The position numbers and the translations under genes are program-made. Positions 16,588-26,454 of a stretch of DNA of 64,000 nucleotides are shown one piece after another. Every line of letters starts with the position of its first letter. Position 1 is the stretch's first letter. Source of the stretch: Erythrobacter sp. (lineage in GTDB: Bacteria > Pseudomonadota > Alphaproteobacteria > Sphingomonadales > Sphingomonadaceae); the NCBI GenBank assembly GCA_009993605.1, contig JAACTB010000007.1, positions 682,001-746,000 of the forward strand. Reading direction: 5' to 3'. The notes below the pieces were generated by a model, which worked only from the letters and a program-made list of their open reading frames with translations, was not told the DNA's origin and ran no database searches.

Positions 16588-17370
16588 TCACGCCAGGTAA
16601 CGGTCGCGCAGGCGCGCGCGCAAGCTATCGTCCACACCTATCTCGGCTTCGAGCCAGGCGTCGAGCGATCCGTACTTGTCGCGCACGACCTCGTGGAACC
16701 GGTCGAGATAGTCGCCATGCACTTCCAGAAGCGCACGAATGCCCTCCTCGTCCAGCGTACGCCCAAGGCGCGCCTCAATCCCCGGCACGGATTGGCGGCG
16801 CAGCACATCGATGGTCGGCGCATCATTGGTGCGCAGGAATTCGGCGCGCTGGTCCGCCTCGCTCACGCCGAGGATATGCAGCACCAGCGTCGCCGCGATC
16901 CCGGTGCGGTCCTTGCCAGCGAAACAGTGGACGAGGCTCGCTCCCTCGCGCTCCACCAGCGCGCGTAGATAGCGCGCGAACATCGTCTGCATCGCGGGAT
17001 TGACGGGCATTCTCGTATAGACCGCCAGCATCCTTTCGCGCGCGAAGGCGGCGGTGGTGGTGTCGGGCGTGATGTCCATATGCGGCGGGCTTGAGCTGGT
17101 CTCGCCTTCATAGAACAGGACTTCGCCATTCCAGCCGTCGACCCGGCGACAGGGATTGCGCGCGCGCTCGCCCTCCCCGCGCAGATCGATCACCGTGCGA
17201 ATGTCGAGCGCGGCGATCGCGGCAAGGTCCTCGTCGCTCGCCTCGACATGCTGGCCGGAGCGGAACAGCAGGCCGGTGCGCACGGTCTTGCCGTTTGCAC
17301 CGGGCCAGCCGCCGAAATCGCGGAAGTTGTGAATGCCTTGGGTGGTGAGAAAGGGATCGGGATTCTGCAT
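16588..17370 (-). CDS. tyrosine-protein phosphatase (DSP-like, bacterial)
   Basis: 260 residues with the N-terminal GIHNFRDFGG signature of bacterial tyrosine/dual-specificity phosphatases (Y_phosphatase3) and the HCFAGKDRTG catalytic loop (HC-X5-R). The IDLRGEGERARNPC segment carries the expected Asp-Leu-Arg. Known relatives dephosphorylate phosphotyrosine or phosphoinositides; the physiological substrate is unknown. It lies between trxB and the aspartic protease gene on the same strand, with 64 and 46 bp gaps, so cotranscription is possible. Confidence 0.9.
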   Translation of the reverse strand: MQNPDPFLTTQGIHNFRDFGGWPGANGKTVRTGLLFRSGQHVEASDEDLAAIAALDIRTVIDLRGEGERARNPCRRVDGWNGEVLFYEGETSSSPPHMDITPDTTTAAFARERMLAVYTRMPVNPAMQTMFARYLRALVEREGASLVHCFAGKDRTGIAATLVLHILGVSEADQRAEFLRTNDAPTIDVLRRQSVPGIEARLGRTLDEEGIRALLEVHGDYLDRFHEVVRDKYGSLDAWLEAEIGVDDSLRARLRDRYLA

Positions 17371-17416
17371 CCGCAGCGCGTGGCAGGTCGAAGCCGCGCG
17401 GACAAGCGCTGCGCGA

Positions 17417-18097
17417 CTATTCGGCCCCGCCGCGATCCTCCTCGTCCGGGACGAGGATCAGCGTGTTGTCCTCGACCCGCCAGCTCGACAGACGCGAGAG
17501 GACATTCATCCCCAGCACATTGGTGCGGCCCAGATTGGGCGCGATTACCACATCGATGCCCCGCGCCTCGACATTGCCGAAACTCAAGGATTCGGCGCTG
17601 GAGATAGAGGCGTTGATCGGGCCGTTCGCCGTGGTGATCCTGACCGGGATGCCGCCCCGGCGCGGCTCGAGCCCGGCGGCCTCGGCGACGCCTTGCGACA
17701 CCGCCGTCACCGTCGCGCCCGTATCGACGAGGAAATTGGCAGGCACGCCGTTGACCTCCGCCTCCAGCCAGAAATGCCCGTCAGGCGAGAGCGGCACGCG
17801 CGTCTCGCCGCCAGCCACGACCTGTTCGGGCAGGCCGATTTCCGGCACCGCGATATCGAGGCGCGGATCCATGCGCGACAATTGCAGCACCACCGTCACC
17901 AATACGCCGACCAGCGCCACGGTCGAAGCGGTGCGTATCAGCCGTCCGCCGGGCACGCGCGCGTGCACCAGCATCGCGCCGATCCAGCCGCCGACCATCG
18001 CGGCGAGCGCGATCATCAGCAATTCGAAACGCGGGACGGCGCGCACGATCTGGGCAAGCGCATCGAAAGCGTCAGCGAGAACGGCGGAGAAATCCAT
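17417..18097 (-). CDS. membrane-anchored retropepsin-like aspartic protease (TIGR02281 type)
   Basis: 226 residues: two N-terminal transmembrane helices (about 26-46 and 56-76), then a single-lobe aspartic protease domain with the catalytic FLVDTGATVTAVS at about 128 and the second hydrophobic flap sequence VLGMNVLSRL near 205. Family members are clan AA proteases that work as dimers; the domain should face the periplasm. Neighbours give no clear pathway. The start is ATG at 18097. Confidence 0.88.
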   Translation of the reverse strand: MDFSAVLADAFDALAQIVRAVPRFELLMIALAAMVGGWIGAMLVHARVPGGRLIRTASTVALVGVLVTVVLQLSRMDPRLDIAVPEIGLPEQVVAGGETRVPLSPDGHFWLEAEVNGVPANFLVDTGATVTAVSQGVAEAAGLEPRRGGIPVRITTANGPINASISSAESLSFGNVEARGIDVVIAPNLGRTNVLGMNVLSRLSSWRVEDNTLILVPDEEDRGGAE

Positions 18098-18150
18098 GGC
18101 TTGTCGCTACCCCGAAAGGCCTGCCGAAATGCTGAACGAACAGCGAGCGA

Positions 18151-19149
18151 TCAGGGGGCGTTGCGCGGCTCGCTCGCTTCGGCGAGGATCAGCGAGAATT
18201 GCTTCTTGCTGTCGCGCCAACGCTTGCGCGGGGACCAGCCTGCCGCCTGCAACAACAGGTTCGCGCTGCGGCGGGTGAATTTATGGCTGTTCTCCGTATG
18301 GATGGTCTCGCCCACGTCCATCGTGAAGCTTTCCCCCAAAACTTCGAAGCGGATGTCGCGGGTCGCGACCAGATGCATCTCCACCCGCGCCATCCGGTCG
18401 TTCCAGCGCGCTTCGTGGCGCAGCGCATCGACGGGAATAGTGCCCGACAGCTCGCGATTGATGCGCCGCGCGAGGTTGTAGTTGAACTCCGCCGTCACGC
18501 CGCCTGCATCGTCATAGGCCGCTTCGAGGACCTCCGGGTCCTTCACCAGATCCATTCCGATCAGCAGCATCGGTTGAACTCCATGATCGGCCCGCAAGGT
18601 CGCGCGCATTGACCGCAGCAGGTCGACCGCCGTGCGCGGAACCATGTTGCCGATGGTGGAACCGGGGAAGAAGCCGAGCTTGGGCAGGCTCTCCACCGCG
18701 TCGGGCAGATCGACCTGGCGCATGAAATCCGCCTCGATCGGATAGACTGGGAGGCCGGGGAATTTCGCCGACAGTTCGTCCGCCGCCTGGCGCAGGAAAT
18801 CGCCCGCGATATCGAGCGGAACGTAGGCTGCCGGATCGATCGCGTTGAGCAGCAGCGGCGTCTTGACCGAACTGCCCGATCCGAACTCGACCACCGCGCG
18901 GCCCTCCCCGATCGCTGCGGCGAATTCGGCGCCACGCGCGGTCAGGATCTCTGTTTCGGCGCGAGTCGGGTAATATTCGGGGATCTGAGTGATATCCTCG
19001 AACAATTGCGATCCCGCATCGTCATAAAGCCAGCGTGCGGGAATCGCCTTTTGCCGATCCTGCAAACCTTCGAGAACGTCCGCACGAAATGCGCGGTCGA
19101 CACCCTGCTCGTCCAGATCGACGAGCACCATGCCCCCTTCGCTTGCCAT
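18151..19149 (-). CDS. egtD: L-histidine N-alpha-methyltransferase
   Basis: SAM-dependent trimethylation of histidine to hercynine, the first step of ergothioneine synthesis. The 332-residue protein has the EgtD features: YYPTRAETEIL near 52-62, the SAM-binding VVEFGSGSSVKTPLLL, PGSTIGNM and the C-terminal FTRRSANLLLQAAGW. The ATG overlaps the egtB stop by one base (TGATG), so the pair is translationally coupled. The product probably acts in the cytosol to make a thiol antioxidant. Confidence 0.95.
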   Translation of the reverse strand: MASEGGMVLVDLDEQGVDRAFRADVLEGLQDRQKAIPARWLYDDAGSQLFEDITQIPEYYPTRAETEILTARGAEFAAAIGEGRAVVEFGSGSSVKTPLLLNAIDPAAYVPLDIAGDFLRQAADELSAKFPGLPVYPIEADFMRQVDLPDAVESLPKLGFFPGSTIGNMVPRTAVDLLRSMRATLRADHGVQPMLLIGMDLVKDPEVLEAAYDDAGGVTAEFNYNLARRINRELSGTIPVDALRHEARWNDRMARVEMHLVATRDIRFEVLGESFTMDVGETIHTENSHKFTRRSANLLLQAAGWSPRKRWRDSKKQFSLILAEASEPRNAP

Positions 19150-20420
19150 CAGATATCCTTTGCGAGCCTTAAGCCGGTGAATTGCCAGCGCTGATGCGGG
19201 TAGAAGAAATTGCGATAGGAAGCGCGCGAATGGCCGCGCGCCGTCGCACAGCTTGCGCCTTTCAACACGAACTGCCCGCTCATGAACTTGCCGTTATATT
19301 CGCCAACCGCACCCGCGGCGGGCTGGAAGCGCGGATAGGGCAGATAGCCCGAGCGGTTGAACTGCCAGCAATCGCCGAACAGGTCGGTGCCACCGGTCGG
19401 AAGAGGCGGCGCGGCGCGGTCCAGCTGATTGCCGCCTGCCGGATCGTGAGCGGGCGCTTCCCCCTCCTGCCCGCGCGCGACGGCTTCCCATTCAAACTCG
19501 GTCGGCAGGCGATGGCCCGCCCAGCTCGCATAGGCATCGGCCTCGTAGTAGCTGATATGCGTGACCGGCGCATTCGGATCACGCTCTTGCCAGCCCGAAT
19601 GGGTGAAGTGGCGGTCTTCCTCCCAATAGGAAGGTGCGCGGACCGCATTCTGATTCACCCAGGCCCATCCGTCCGACAGCCACAGCGCCGCCGTCTCGTA
19701 TCCGCCATCAGCGATGAAATCGGCCCATTCGCCATTGGTGACGAGGCGATCGGCCAGCGCGAACGGTTCGAGCAGGACGCGGTGGACCGGCCCTTCATTG
19801 TCGAAGGCGAACCCATCGGCCTGATGACCGATCTTCGCGATGCCGCCGGGATGGGTATGCCAGCCCAGATCGGACGCGCGCGTTTCCCGCACCGCGCTTT
19901 CGCTCTGCCACATCGCCGGGCCGAGCGGGTTTTGAAACAAAGCGTGCTTGATGTCGGTCAGCAGCAATTCCTGATGCTGCTGCTCGTGCGCGATGCCGAG
20001 CCTGATCAGCGCCTCGTGCTCGGGCATGGCGATCAGGGCGCCCATCGCTTCGGTCACATGGGCGCGGTAGGCGAGAATGTCGTCCAGCGTCGGGCGCGAG
20101 AGCATTCCGCGCGAAAAGCGGGCGATCCGCTCCCCTTCCGCCTCGTAATAGCTGTTGTGGATGAAGGGCCAGCGTTCGTCGAACAGCGTGTAGCCCGGCG
20201 CGTGTTCGCGCAGCAAAAAGGTTTCCCAAAACCACGTCGTATGCGCCAGATGCCATTTGGCGGGCGAGGCGTCTTCCATCGACTGAATCGTGGCGTCCGC
20301 ATCGCTGAGCGGTTCGACCAGAGCTTCGCTCAGCGCCCGCGTGCTGGCGAAAGCGTGTCCCAGATCAGGCGCATGGGCGCCCCGGATATCCGGTTCGGAA
20401 CGGGTCTGGATATGGGCCAT
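19149..20420 (-). CDS. egtB: ergothioneine biosynthesis protein EgtB (iron-dependent sulfoxide synthase)
   Basis: Joins hercynine to a thiol donor (gamma-Glu-Cys or Cys) with oxygen. The protein is about 423 residues: an N-terminal DinB-like domain with WHLAHTTWFWETFLL and the iron-binding HEQQHQELLL, then an FGE-sulfatase (formylglycine-generating-like) domain with DNEGPVHRVLLEPF, RLPTEFEWE and GHSRASYRNFFYPH. The ATG at 20420 has AAGGGGG seven bases upstream and is preferred over upstream starts. It is followed directly by egtD; no egtC or egtE is in the window. Confidence 0.94.
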   Translation of the reverse strand: MAHIQTRSEPDIRGAHAPDLGHAFASTRALSEALVEPLSDADATIQSMEDASPAKWHLAHTTWFWETFLLREHAPGYTLFDERWPFIHNSYYEAEGERIARFSRGMLSRPTLDDILAYRAHVTEAMGALIAMPEHEALIRLGIAHEQQHQELLLTDIKHALFQNPLGPAMWQSESAVRETRASDLGWHTHPGGIAKIGHQADGFAFDNEGPVHRVLLEPFALADRLVTNGEWADFIADGGYETAALWLSDGWAWVNQNAVRAPSYWEEDRHFTHSGWQERDPNAPVTHISYYEADAYASWAGHRLPTEFEWEAVARGQEGEAPAHDPAGGNQLDRAAPPLPTGGTDLFGDCWQFNRSGYLPYPRFQPAAGAVGEYNGKFMSGQFVLKGASCATARGHSRASYRNFFYPHQRWQFTGLRLAKDI

Positions 20421-20540
20421 GCTCGTGCCCCCTTCGCATATCAGCGCCCGCGAGATTCGCACGGGCCGCCGCCTACATGGCGAACGAAACCCGAACGCGA
20501 AAGGGAGAGCACGGAATTTCTTCGCAAAGCTTAACTTAGG

Positions 20541-21926
20541 TTAAGCCGCCGCCCGTCGCTCCGCCGCTTCCTCGTTCAGCATTTCCGCCAGCAGGAAGGC
20601 GAGTTCGAGCGATTGCGCCGCGTTGAGGCGCGGATCGCAATGGGTGTGATAGCGATCGCCAAGCGCGTCGTCGGTGATGGCGACTGCGCCGCCGACGCAT
20701 TCGGTCACATCCTGCCCCGTCATCTCGACATGGATGCCGCCGGGGTGGGTTCCTTCCGCACGGTGCACAGCGAAGAAATCGCGCGCCTCGCGCAGGATAC
20801 GGTCGAAGGGCCGCGTCTTGTAGCCGCTGTCCGACTTGACGACGTTGCCGTGCATCGGATCGCAGCTCCACACCACCGGATGCCCCTCGCGCTGAACCGC
20901 GCGCACCAGCGGCGGCAGGCCCGCCTCGACCTTGTCGTGGCCGAACCGTGCGATCAGCGTGATCCTTCCCGCCTCGCGATCCGGGTTCAGCGTATCGAGC
21001 AGGCGCAGCATCGCGTCAGGCTCAAGGCTCGGTCCGCATTTCATTCCGAGCGGATTGCCGATGCCGCGCGCGAATTCGATATGCGCGCTTCCTTCGAAGC
21101 GAGTGCGATCGCCGATCCACAGCATATGCGCGCTGGTATCGTACCAATCGCCGGTCAGGCTGTCCTGCCGGGTCAGCGCCTGTTCGTAGGGAAGCAGCAA
21201 GGCCTCGTGGCTGGTGTAGAAGCTGGTGCGTTGCAGTTGCGGCACCGTTTCGGGGTCGACGCCGCACGCTTCCATGAAGTCCAGCGCCTCGCCGATCCGG
21301 TCGGCGACGTCGCTGAACCGGTCCGCCCACGGGCTGCGGCCCATGAAGTCGAGCGTCCAGCGATGCACCTGCCGCAGATTGGCATAGCCCCCACCGGCAA
21401 AGGCGCGCAGCAGGTTCAGCGTTGCGGCGGCTTGCGAGCAGGCGCGCACCATGCGCTGGGGATCGGGCACGCGGCTGGCGGAATCGAACCCGATCCCGTT
21501 GATATTGTCCCCGAAATAGCTTGCGAGCGTCACCCCGTCCTGCGTCTCGGTCGGCGCGCTGCGCGGCTTGGCGAACTGGCCGGCCATGCGCCCCACCTTC
21601 ACCACCGGACGCTTGCTGGCGAAGGTCAGGACGACTGCCATCTGCAACAGGACGCGGAAGGTGTCGCGGATATTGTTGGGATGAAATTCGGCGAAGCTTT
21701 CCGCGCAATCGCCGCCCTGCAACAGGAAAGCGCGCCCCGCCGCCACCTCGGCCAGATCGTCCTTGAGCGCGCGCGCTTCGCCAGCGAAGACCAGCGGGGG
21801 GTGCGAGGCGAGCGCCTCTTCCGCCGCAGCCAGAGCCTCCTGATCCTCGTAAGCCGGCAAATGCCGCGCCTCGGCCTGCTTCCAGCTATCGGGGCTCCAC
21901 GCCTCTGTCATATTCTTTTCCACCAT
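20541..21926 (-). CDS. class II 3-deoxy-7-phosphoheptulonate (DAHP) synthase
   Basis: First enzyme of the shikimate pathway: condenses phosphoenolpyruvate with erythrose 4-phosphate. The 461-residue protein is of the plant/class II type: [12 protein letters not shown] (metal-binding Cys), [44 protein letters not shown] and WSCDPMHGN are all family hallmarks. An ATG five codons in gives 456 residues and is equally possible. It is monocistronic. The usual E. coli-type AroG/F/H is unrelated in sequence. Confidence 0.96.
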   Translation of the reverse strand: MVEKNMTEAWSPDSWKQAEARHLPAYEDQEALAAAEEALASHPPLVFAGEARALKDDLAEVAAGRAFLLQGGDCAESFAEFHPNNIRDTFRVLLQMAVVLTFASKRPVVKVGRMAGQFAKPRSAPTETQDGVTLASYFGDNINGIGFDSASRVPDPQRMVRACSQAAATLNLLRAFAGGGYANLRQVHRWTLDFMGRSPWADRFSDVADRIGEALDFMEACGVDPETVPQLQRTSFYTSHEALLLPYEQALTRQDSLTGDWYDTSAHMLWIGDRTRFEGSAHIEFARGIGNPLGMKCGPSLEPDAMLRLLDTLNPDREAGRITLIARFGHDKVEAGLPPLVRAVQREGHPVVWSCDPMHGNVVKSDSGYKTRPFDRILREARDFFAVHRAEGTHPGGIHVEMTGQDVTECVGGAVAITDDALGDRYHTHCDPRLNAAQSLELAFLLAEMLNEEAAERRAAA

Positions 21927-22055
21927 CTCGGATACGGTCCGTCACGCAAGACCAGCGCGGTGCCTTGCGCAAACAGGTTTTGCTTGGCCAGCCCAAAAGG
22001 CCGATTGCCCTGATCGAGCGAGACGGCGGTTCCGCCTCGACTTCTCAGGCCGCCA

Positions 22056-25040
22056 TCACCGACCGCTGCGTTGCGCCGCCTGACCCGCTTTTGCGGTGGC
22101 GAGGGTCTGACCCTGCGGGATGACGGCCAGCCGCCATCCTTCGCGCCCGCCGAAATATTCCTGCGCCAGCGCTTGCATGGCCTGGGGGGTGGTGCGCGAA
22201 TAATCATTCAAGAGCGAGCGCAACAGCCCGATCCGGCGTGGGTCCTGCGTCGAGCCTTCGAGCTGGAACAGCCAGAACAGGTTCCCGGTCGATGCGCGCG
22301 AGATGTACTGGCGCAGCGGCTCGGTCACACGCTCCAGCTCGTCCGCCGTGGGCGGCGTCGCGGCGAGATCGCGGGCGATCCGGTCCGCTTCCTCGAAGAA
22401 TATCGGGACGTCCTTGGGCTGCAACTGGGCCAGCGCGCTGATCCGCCCGCCGCCCGCAATGTCGCTCGGCCATTCGCTGCGCACATTGGGCGCATAGCTC
22501 GCCCCGGCACGTTCGCGCATCGCATCGAGCAGGCGGTTGTTGAACACCTGGACGAGGATTTCGAGCTGACGCGATTCGCGCAGATCGGCGACTCCGCCCC
22601 CGCTCGGCCAGGCGATCACCGCTGCGGCCTGATTGGCATCGCCGCGATGATACAGAACCTGCGTCTCGCCCGCTTCGGGGAAGCCGGGCACGCGCGCGGC
22701 GACGTCCTGCGTAAGGCCTTCGCGCGGGTTCAAGGCGCCGAAGCTTTTCGCCAGCGCCTCGACCGCGGCCTCGCGCTGGAAATCGCCGAACACCAGCACC
22801 TCGACCGGGCCCTGGTTCAGGATCGGTTCCCAGAAAGCGCGGAAGCCTTCAGGCGTCGCAGCCTCGATCGCGACCAGATCGGGCGTCGCATAACGCGGAT
22901 CGCCGTCGCGGATCGCGCTGTCGAGATCACGGCCGAGGACGCCCGCCGGGCTGGTGGAATAGCTTTCATAGGCCAGCCGCGCCGCCGCCTTGGCGCGCAA
23001 CACCGGATTGGGGTCCCAACGCGGCATCGCCAGCTTTGCGGCGAAGAGATAGAGCTGATCCGCCAAATCCTCCGCCCGGGTCTGTGCGAAGAACGTGAAG
23101 CCCCCTTCGTCGATCGCGAAGTCGAATCCCATCTTCCGTCCGGTCGAAATCCGATCGAGTTCGTCCTGCCCGAGTTCGCCGACGCCCGAGCCGACCAGCG
23201 CCATCTGACCCAGTCGCGCATAGACCGCATCTTCCGGCCCGACGGATCGATAGCCGCCGCCGAAGCGAACCTTCACTGCCACGCGGCCCGGTTCCGCATC
23301 GTTCGACCACAGGATCGCCTTGACCCCGTTGGCGAAATCGACCCGCTCGATATCGAGCACGCCGAGCGGTTGGGCTTCGACGATCTTACCCGGCTCGCCG
23401 ATAAGGGGCTGGTCGGCGAAGGAAATCTCGCTCGCCGTGACGCGGGCGCTTGCATCCGGCTCGACCCGCGCGGTCAGCGCGGCGCGCAAGGCGGCCGCGT
23501 CCGCTTCTCCTGAGGCAGGAGTCGTATAGGCGGCGCGAATGACCGGCCCGTTGAACAGAGCCCGCGTGTGATCGAGGATCTGTTCGGGCGTGATCGTGTC
23601 CTTCATGCCGCGGAACACCGTCAGCACGGTTTCGGGAGCGGCGACCGCCTCGCGAATGTCGACCGCCTGGACGATGTCGTCGGCAAGCCTGCCGCCAGCG
23701 AGAACGGCCCGCTCCTCGACGGAGCTCACGAAAACTTGTTCGAATTCGGCAATCTCGCGCGCCAGTTCCTCTTCGCTCGGCGGCGTGGCGAGTGCATCGG
23801 CGATCACGGCCCGCACATCGGTCAGCGCACCGCGCCAATCCTCGCCGATCGGCGCGAAGCTGACGAAGGTCGCATCCGTGGAGCAGCTGACATCGTCCTG
23901 CTGGACCTGGGCGTAGAGATAGCTGCCGCCACCGCGCGCCCGCGCCTCCAACCGGCGATTGATCAATTGCTGCGCGAGCGAATCGCGCAGCAGGCCCTGA
24001 TTATAGGCGATGGTGTCCTGCACCGGGCGCCAGGGCCGCAGGACGGCATAGGTGAAGGAGCGCGGCAGATCGGGTTCGACCGTGACCGCCGTCTCGCCCA
24101 CCGGATTGGCGGGATCGGCCCCGGCGGGCGCGACCGGATCGCCGAAATCGGGAGCCGCGACAGCTTTGCCGCTCCCCTTCCAGTCGCCGAAATACTTCTC
24201 GATCTCGGCGGCGAGAACCTCCGGGTCCATATCGCCCACCGCGACGATCACGGTGTTTTCCGGTCGATACCAGCGCTTGTAAAAGGCCGAAACGCTGCGT
24301 CCGCGCGCCGCGCCGAGCGTTTCGGGCGTACCGATCGGGCTGCGGCTCGCGAGACGCTGGCCGGCGAACAGAGTCTTGCGCGTGGCATCGCCGCTGCGCT
24401 GCGCCGCCCCGCCCCGCTCGCGCATTTCGGCGAGCACGATCGGCACCTCGGCGCGCACATTGGCATCGCTGAGGACCGGTGCGCGGACCATGCCGGACAA
24501 CAGCTTCATGCTCTCATCGAGCTTGGCCGGGTCGATATTGGGCAGGTCCAGTTTGTAGACCGTATGCGTCGGCGTAGTTTCGGCGTTGGTGTCGCTGCCG
24601 AAGGTCGCGCCGAGGCGCTGCCAGGTCGGGATGGCCTGGGCCGGGCCGAGATATTTGCTCTCGCGGAACAGCATGTGTTCGAGAAGGTGGGCATAGCCAA
24701 GCTCGCTGTCGCGTTCGTGAAGCGAACCGGCGTCGATCCTGACCCGGATGGAAACCTGATCCGGCGGCACGCCATTGCGGCGCACGGCATAACGCAGCCC
24801 GTTCTTCATCTCCCCGAACAGCCATTCGGGATCGCGCGGCACGTCGCTGCCTTCGTAGATCCACGGCGTCTCGTCCCCGCGCTGGAGCCCGGTCGGAGTA
24901 GGAAGCGCTATGGCCGGACCGGTCGCTGCCGAAGTCGCCGTCGCCTCCACGGACGATTGCGCCGCCGCGTGGGGCACGGCGAGAGCGGACAGGGGAGCAA
25001 GGAAGGCGAGGCGCCGGACGGCACGCGCGAGAAATGTCAT
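22056..25040 (-). CDS. secreted M16 family zinc metallopeptidase (pitrilysin-like)
   Basis: 994 residues with a signal peptide (about 1-27, ending AHAAAQ-like as PHAAAQ) and two M16 repeats. The N-terminal repeat is active: the inverted zinc motif H118-L-L-E121-H122 lies in GYAHLLEHMLFRE, with the distal Glu expected in the following 80 residues. The C-terminal repeat lacks the motif, as in PqqL/YhjJ-type enzymes. The protein is presumably periplasmic and degrades peptides. It is divergent from nfu. The 129 bp to the DAHP synthase gene hold nothing recognisable. Confidence 0.93.
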   Translation of the reverse strand: MTFLARAVRRLAFLAPLSALAVPHAAAQSSVEATATSAATGPAIALPTPTGLQRGDETPWIYEGSDVPRDPEWLFGEMKNGLRYAVRRNGVPPDQVSIRVRIDAGSLHERDSELGYAHLLEHMLFRESKYLGPAQAIPTWQRLGATFGSDTNAETTPTHTVYKLDLPNIDPAKLDESMKLLSGMVRAPVLSDANVRAEVPIVLAEMRERGGAAQRSGDATRKTLFAGQRLASRSPIGTPETLGAARGRSVSAFYKRWYRPENTVIVAVGDMDPEVLAAEIEKYFGDWKGSGKAVAAPDFGDPVAPAGADPANPVGETAVTVEPDLPRSFTYAVLRPWRPVQDTIAYNQGLLRDSLAQQLINRRLEARARGGGSYLYAQVQQDDVSCSTDATFVSFAPIGEDWRGALTDVRAVIADALATPPSEEELAREIAEFEQVFVSSVEERAVLAGGRLADDIVQAVDIREAVAAPETVLTVFRGMKDTITPEQILDHTRALFNGPVIRAAYTTPASGEADAAALRAALTARVEPDASARVTASEISFADQPLIGEPGKIVEAQPLGVLDIERVDFANGVKAILWSNDAEPGRVAVKVRFGGGYRSVGPEDAVYARLGQMALVGSGVGELGQDELDRISTGRKMGFDFAIDEGGFTFFAQTRAEDLADQLYLFAAKLAMPRWDPNPVLRAKAAARLAYESYSTSPAGVLGRDLDSAIRDGDPRYATPDLVAIEAATPEGFRAFWEPILNQGPVEVLVFGDFQREAAVEALAKSFGALNPREGLTQDVAARVPGFPEAGETQVLYHRGDANQAAAVIAWPSGGGVADLRESRQLEILVQVFNNRLLDAMRERAGASYAPNVRSEWPSDIAGGGRISALAQLQPKDVPIFFEEADRIARDLAATPPTADELERVTEPLRQYISRASTGNLFWLFQLEGSTQDPRRIGLLRSLLNDYSRTTPQAMQALAQEYFGGREGWRLAVIPQGQTLATAKAGQAAQRSGR

Positions 25041-25170
25041 GGAGCCTCTATAGGGATCGCGGCGCTGAAGCGCGAGTGAATGCCCGATATTTCCGACGAG
25101 ATGTTCGGGATGCGTCGATCGGTCCCCCTCCCGCCTTGTAGCTTCGGGGGCCCCTGCCTATGTGCCCCCC

Positions 25171-25758
25171 ATGTTCATCGAGACCGAAACCACGCCCAAT
25201 CCCGCCAGCCTCAAATTCCTGCCGGGTCGCCCCGTCATGGACAATGGTACACGCGAATTCGCGGACCCCGAAGCCGCCGAGGCGAGCCCGCTGGCGCAGG
25301 CGATCTTCGATACCGGCGATGTCGTGAACGTGTTCTTCGGCAGCGATTTCATCACCGTCACCGCCGCCTCCGGGGTCGACTGGACCGATTTGAAGCCGAT
25401 GGTTCTCTCGATCCTGCTCGACCACTTCGTCAGCGAAGCACCGTTATTCGTCGCGGCGCCCGGCACGGCCGGCGGATTTTCCGTTCCTCCCGAAGACGAG
25501 ACGATGTTCGTCGAGGACGATCCGGCCAATGCCGATATCGTCGCGCAGATCAACGAATTGCTCGAAACGCGCGTGCGCCCGGCGGTGGCGGGGGATGGCG
25601 GCGATATCCGCTATCGCGGGTTCAAGGACGGGATCGTCTATTTGACCATGCAAGGCGCCTGCGCGGGTTGCCCGTCTTCGACTGCAACGCTCAAGCACGG
25701 GATCGAAGGGCTGTTGAAGCATTATGTCCCCGAGGTCGAAGAAGTCCGCGCCGCCTGA
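25171..25758 (+). CDS. NfuA-like Fe-S scaffold/carrier (Nfu_N + NifU C-terminal domain)
   Basis: Carries assembled Fe-S clusters to client proteins. The 195-residue protein has an N-terminal Nfu domain (ETETTPNPASLKFLPG) and a C-terminal NifU-like domain whose ACAGCPSS places the cluster-binding C164 and C167. The ATG at 25171 gives MFIETETTPNP, the conserved family start; an ATG three codons upstream is less likely. In sphingomonads nfu usually precedes tsaB; here a RutE-like reductase is inserted between them. Confidence 0.94.
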   Translation: MFIETETTPNPASLKFLPGRPVMDNGTREFADPEAAEASPLAQAIFDTGDVVNVFFGSDFITVTAASGVDWTDLKPMVLSILLDHFVSEAPLFVAAPGTAGGFSVPPEDETMFVEDDPANADIVAQINELLETRVRPAVAGDGGDIRYRGFKDGIVYLTMQGACAGCPSSTATLKHGIEGLLKHYVPEVEEVRAA

Positions 25759-25786
25759 GCGCGTTTAGCCAAAACGAGGTTCCATC

Positions 25787-26395
25787 ATGCCGAAGCAGTT
25801 CCACGACACCCATCTTTCCGACGATGCGCTCGACCAGATCTTTCGCGAGGCGCGCAGCTATAATGGCTGGCTCGACAAGGATGTGTCGGACGAACAGCTC
25901 CACGCGATTTATGAATTGATGAAGATGGGGCCGACCTCGGCCAATATGCAGCCCGCGCGCATCGTCTGGGTCAAGTCGGACGAGGCCAAGGCCACGCTCG
26001 TCGAATGCGTTTCCGACGGAAACAAGGACAAGGTGAAGGCCGCACCCGTCACCGCGCTCGTCGGATACGATATCGACTTTCACGAGGAACTGCCCTGGCT
26101 GTTCCCCCATACCGACGCAAAGAGCTGGTTCGAAGGGGACGAGGACGGCCGCAAGGAAGGCGCGTTCCGCAATTCCGCCCTTCAGGGCGCCTATCTCATC
26201 ATCGCGGCGCGCGCGCTTGGCCTCGATACCGGTCCGATGTCCGGCTTCGATGCCGAAGCAGTGGAAAAGGCCTTCTTCGGCGACGATCCCAAGCACAAGG
26301 TCAATTTCATCTGCTCGATCGGCTATGGCGATGCGGAAAGCATTTTCGAGCGCAACCCGCGTCCCGATTTCGACAAGTTCTCCCGCATCGCCTGA
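25787..26395 (+). CDS. RutE/HadB-like nitroreductase family protein (putative malonic semialdehyde reductase)
   Basis: 202-residue flavoprotein-like oxidoreductase. The landmarks of the RutE subgroup are present: the N-terminal LDQIFREARSYNGW, MKMGPTSANMQPARIVWV, ALQGAYLIIAARALGLDTGPMSG and SIGYGD. E. coli RutE reduces malonic semialdehyde to 3-hydroxypropionate in pyrimidine breakdown, but no rut operon is present here, so the substrate is open. It sits 28 bp after nfu and 59 bp before tsaB, all on plus. Confidence 0.9.
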   Translation: MPKQFHDTHLSDDALDQIFREARSYNGWLDKDVSDEQLHAIYELMKMGPTSANMQPARIVWVKSDEAKATLVECVSDGNKDKVKAAPVTALVGYDIDFHEELPWLFPHTDAKSWFEGDEDGRKEGAFRNSALQGAYLIIAARALGLDTGPMSGFDAEAVEKAFFGDDPKHKVNFICSIGYGDAESIFERNPRPDFDKFSRIA

Positions 26396-26454
26396 ACCGG
26401 CGGGTCGGACCTGGCCTCTTGAAGCATTTTCACAGCTGAGGCAGCGCTGACCCG

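Noticed and set aside
21927-22055. Possible small RNA or leader peptide upstream of the DAHP synthase gene
   Set aside because: No Trp/Phe/Tyr-rich short frame, no terminator-antiterminator pair and no conserved fold could be seen.
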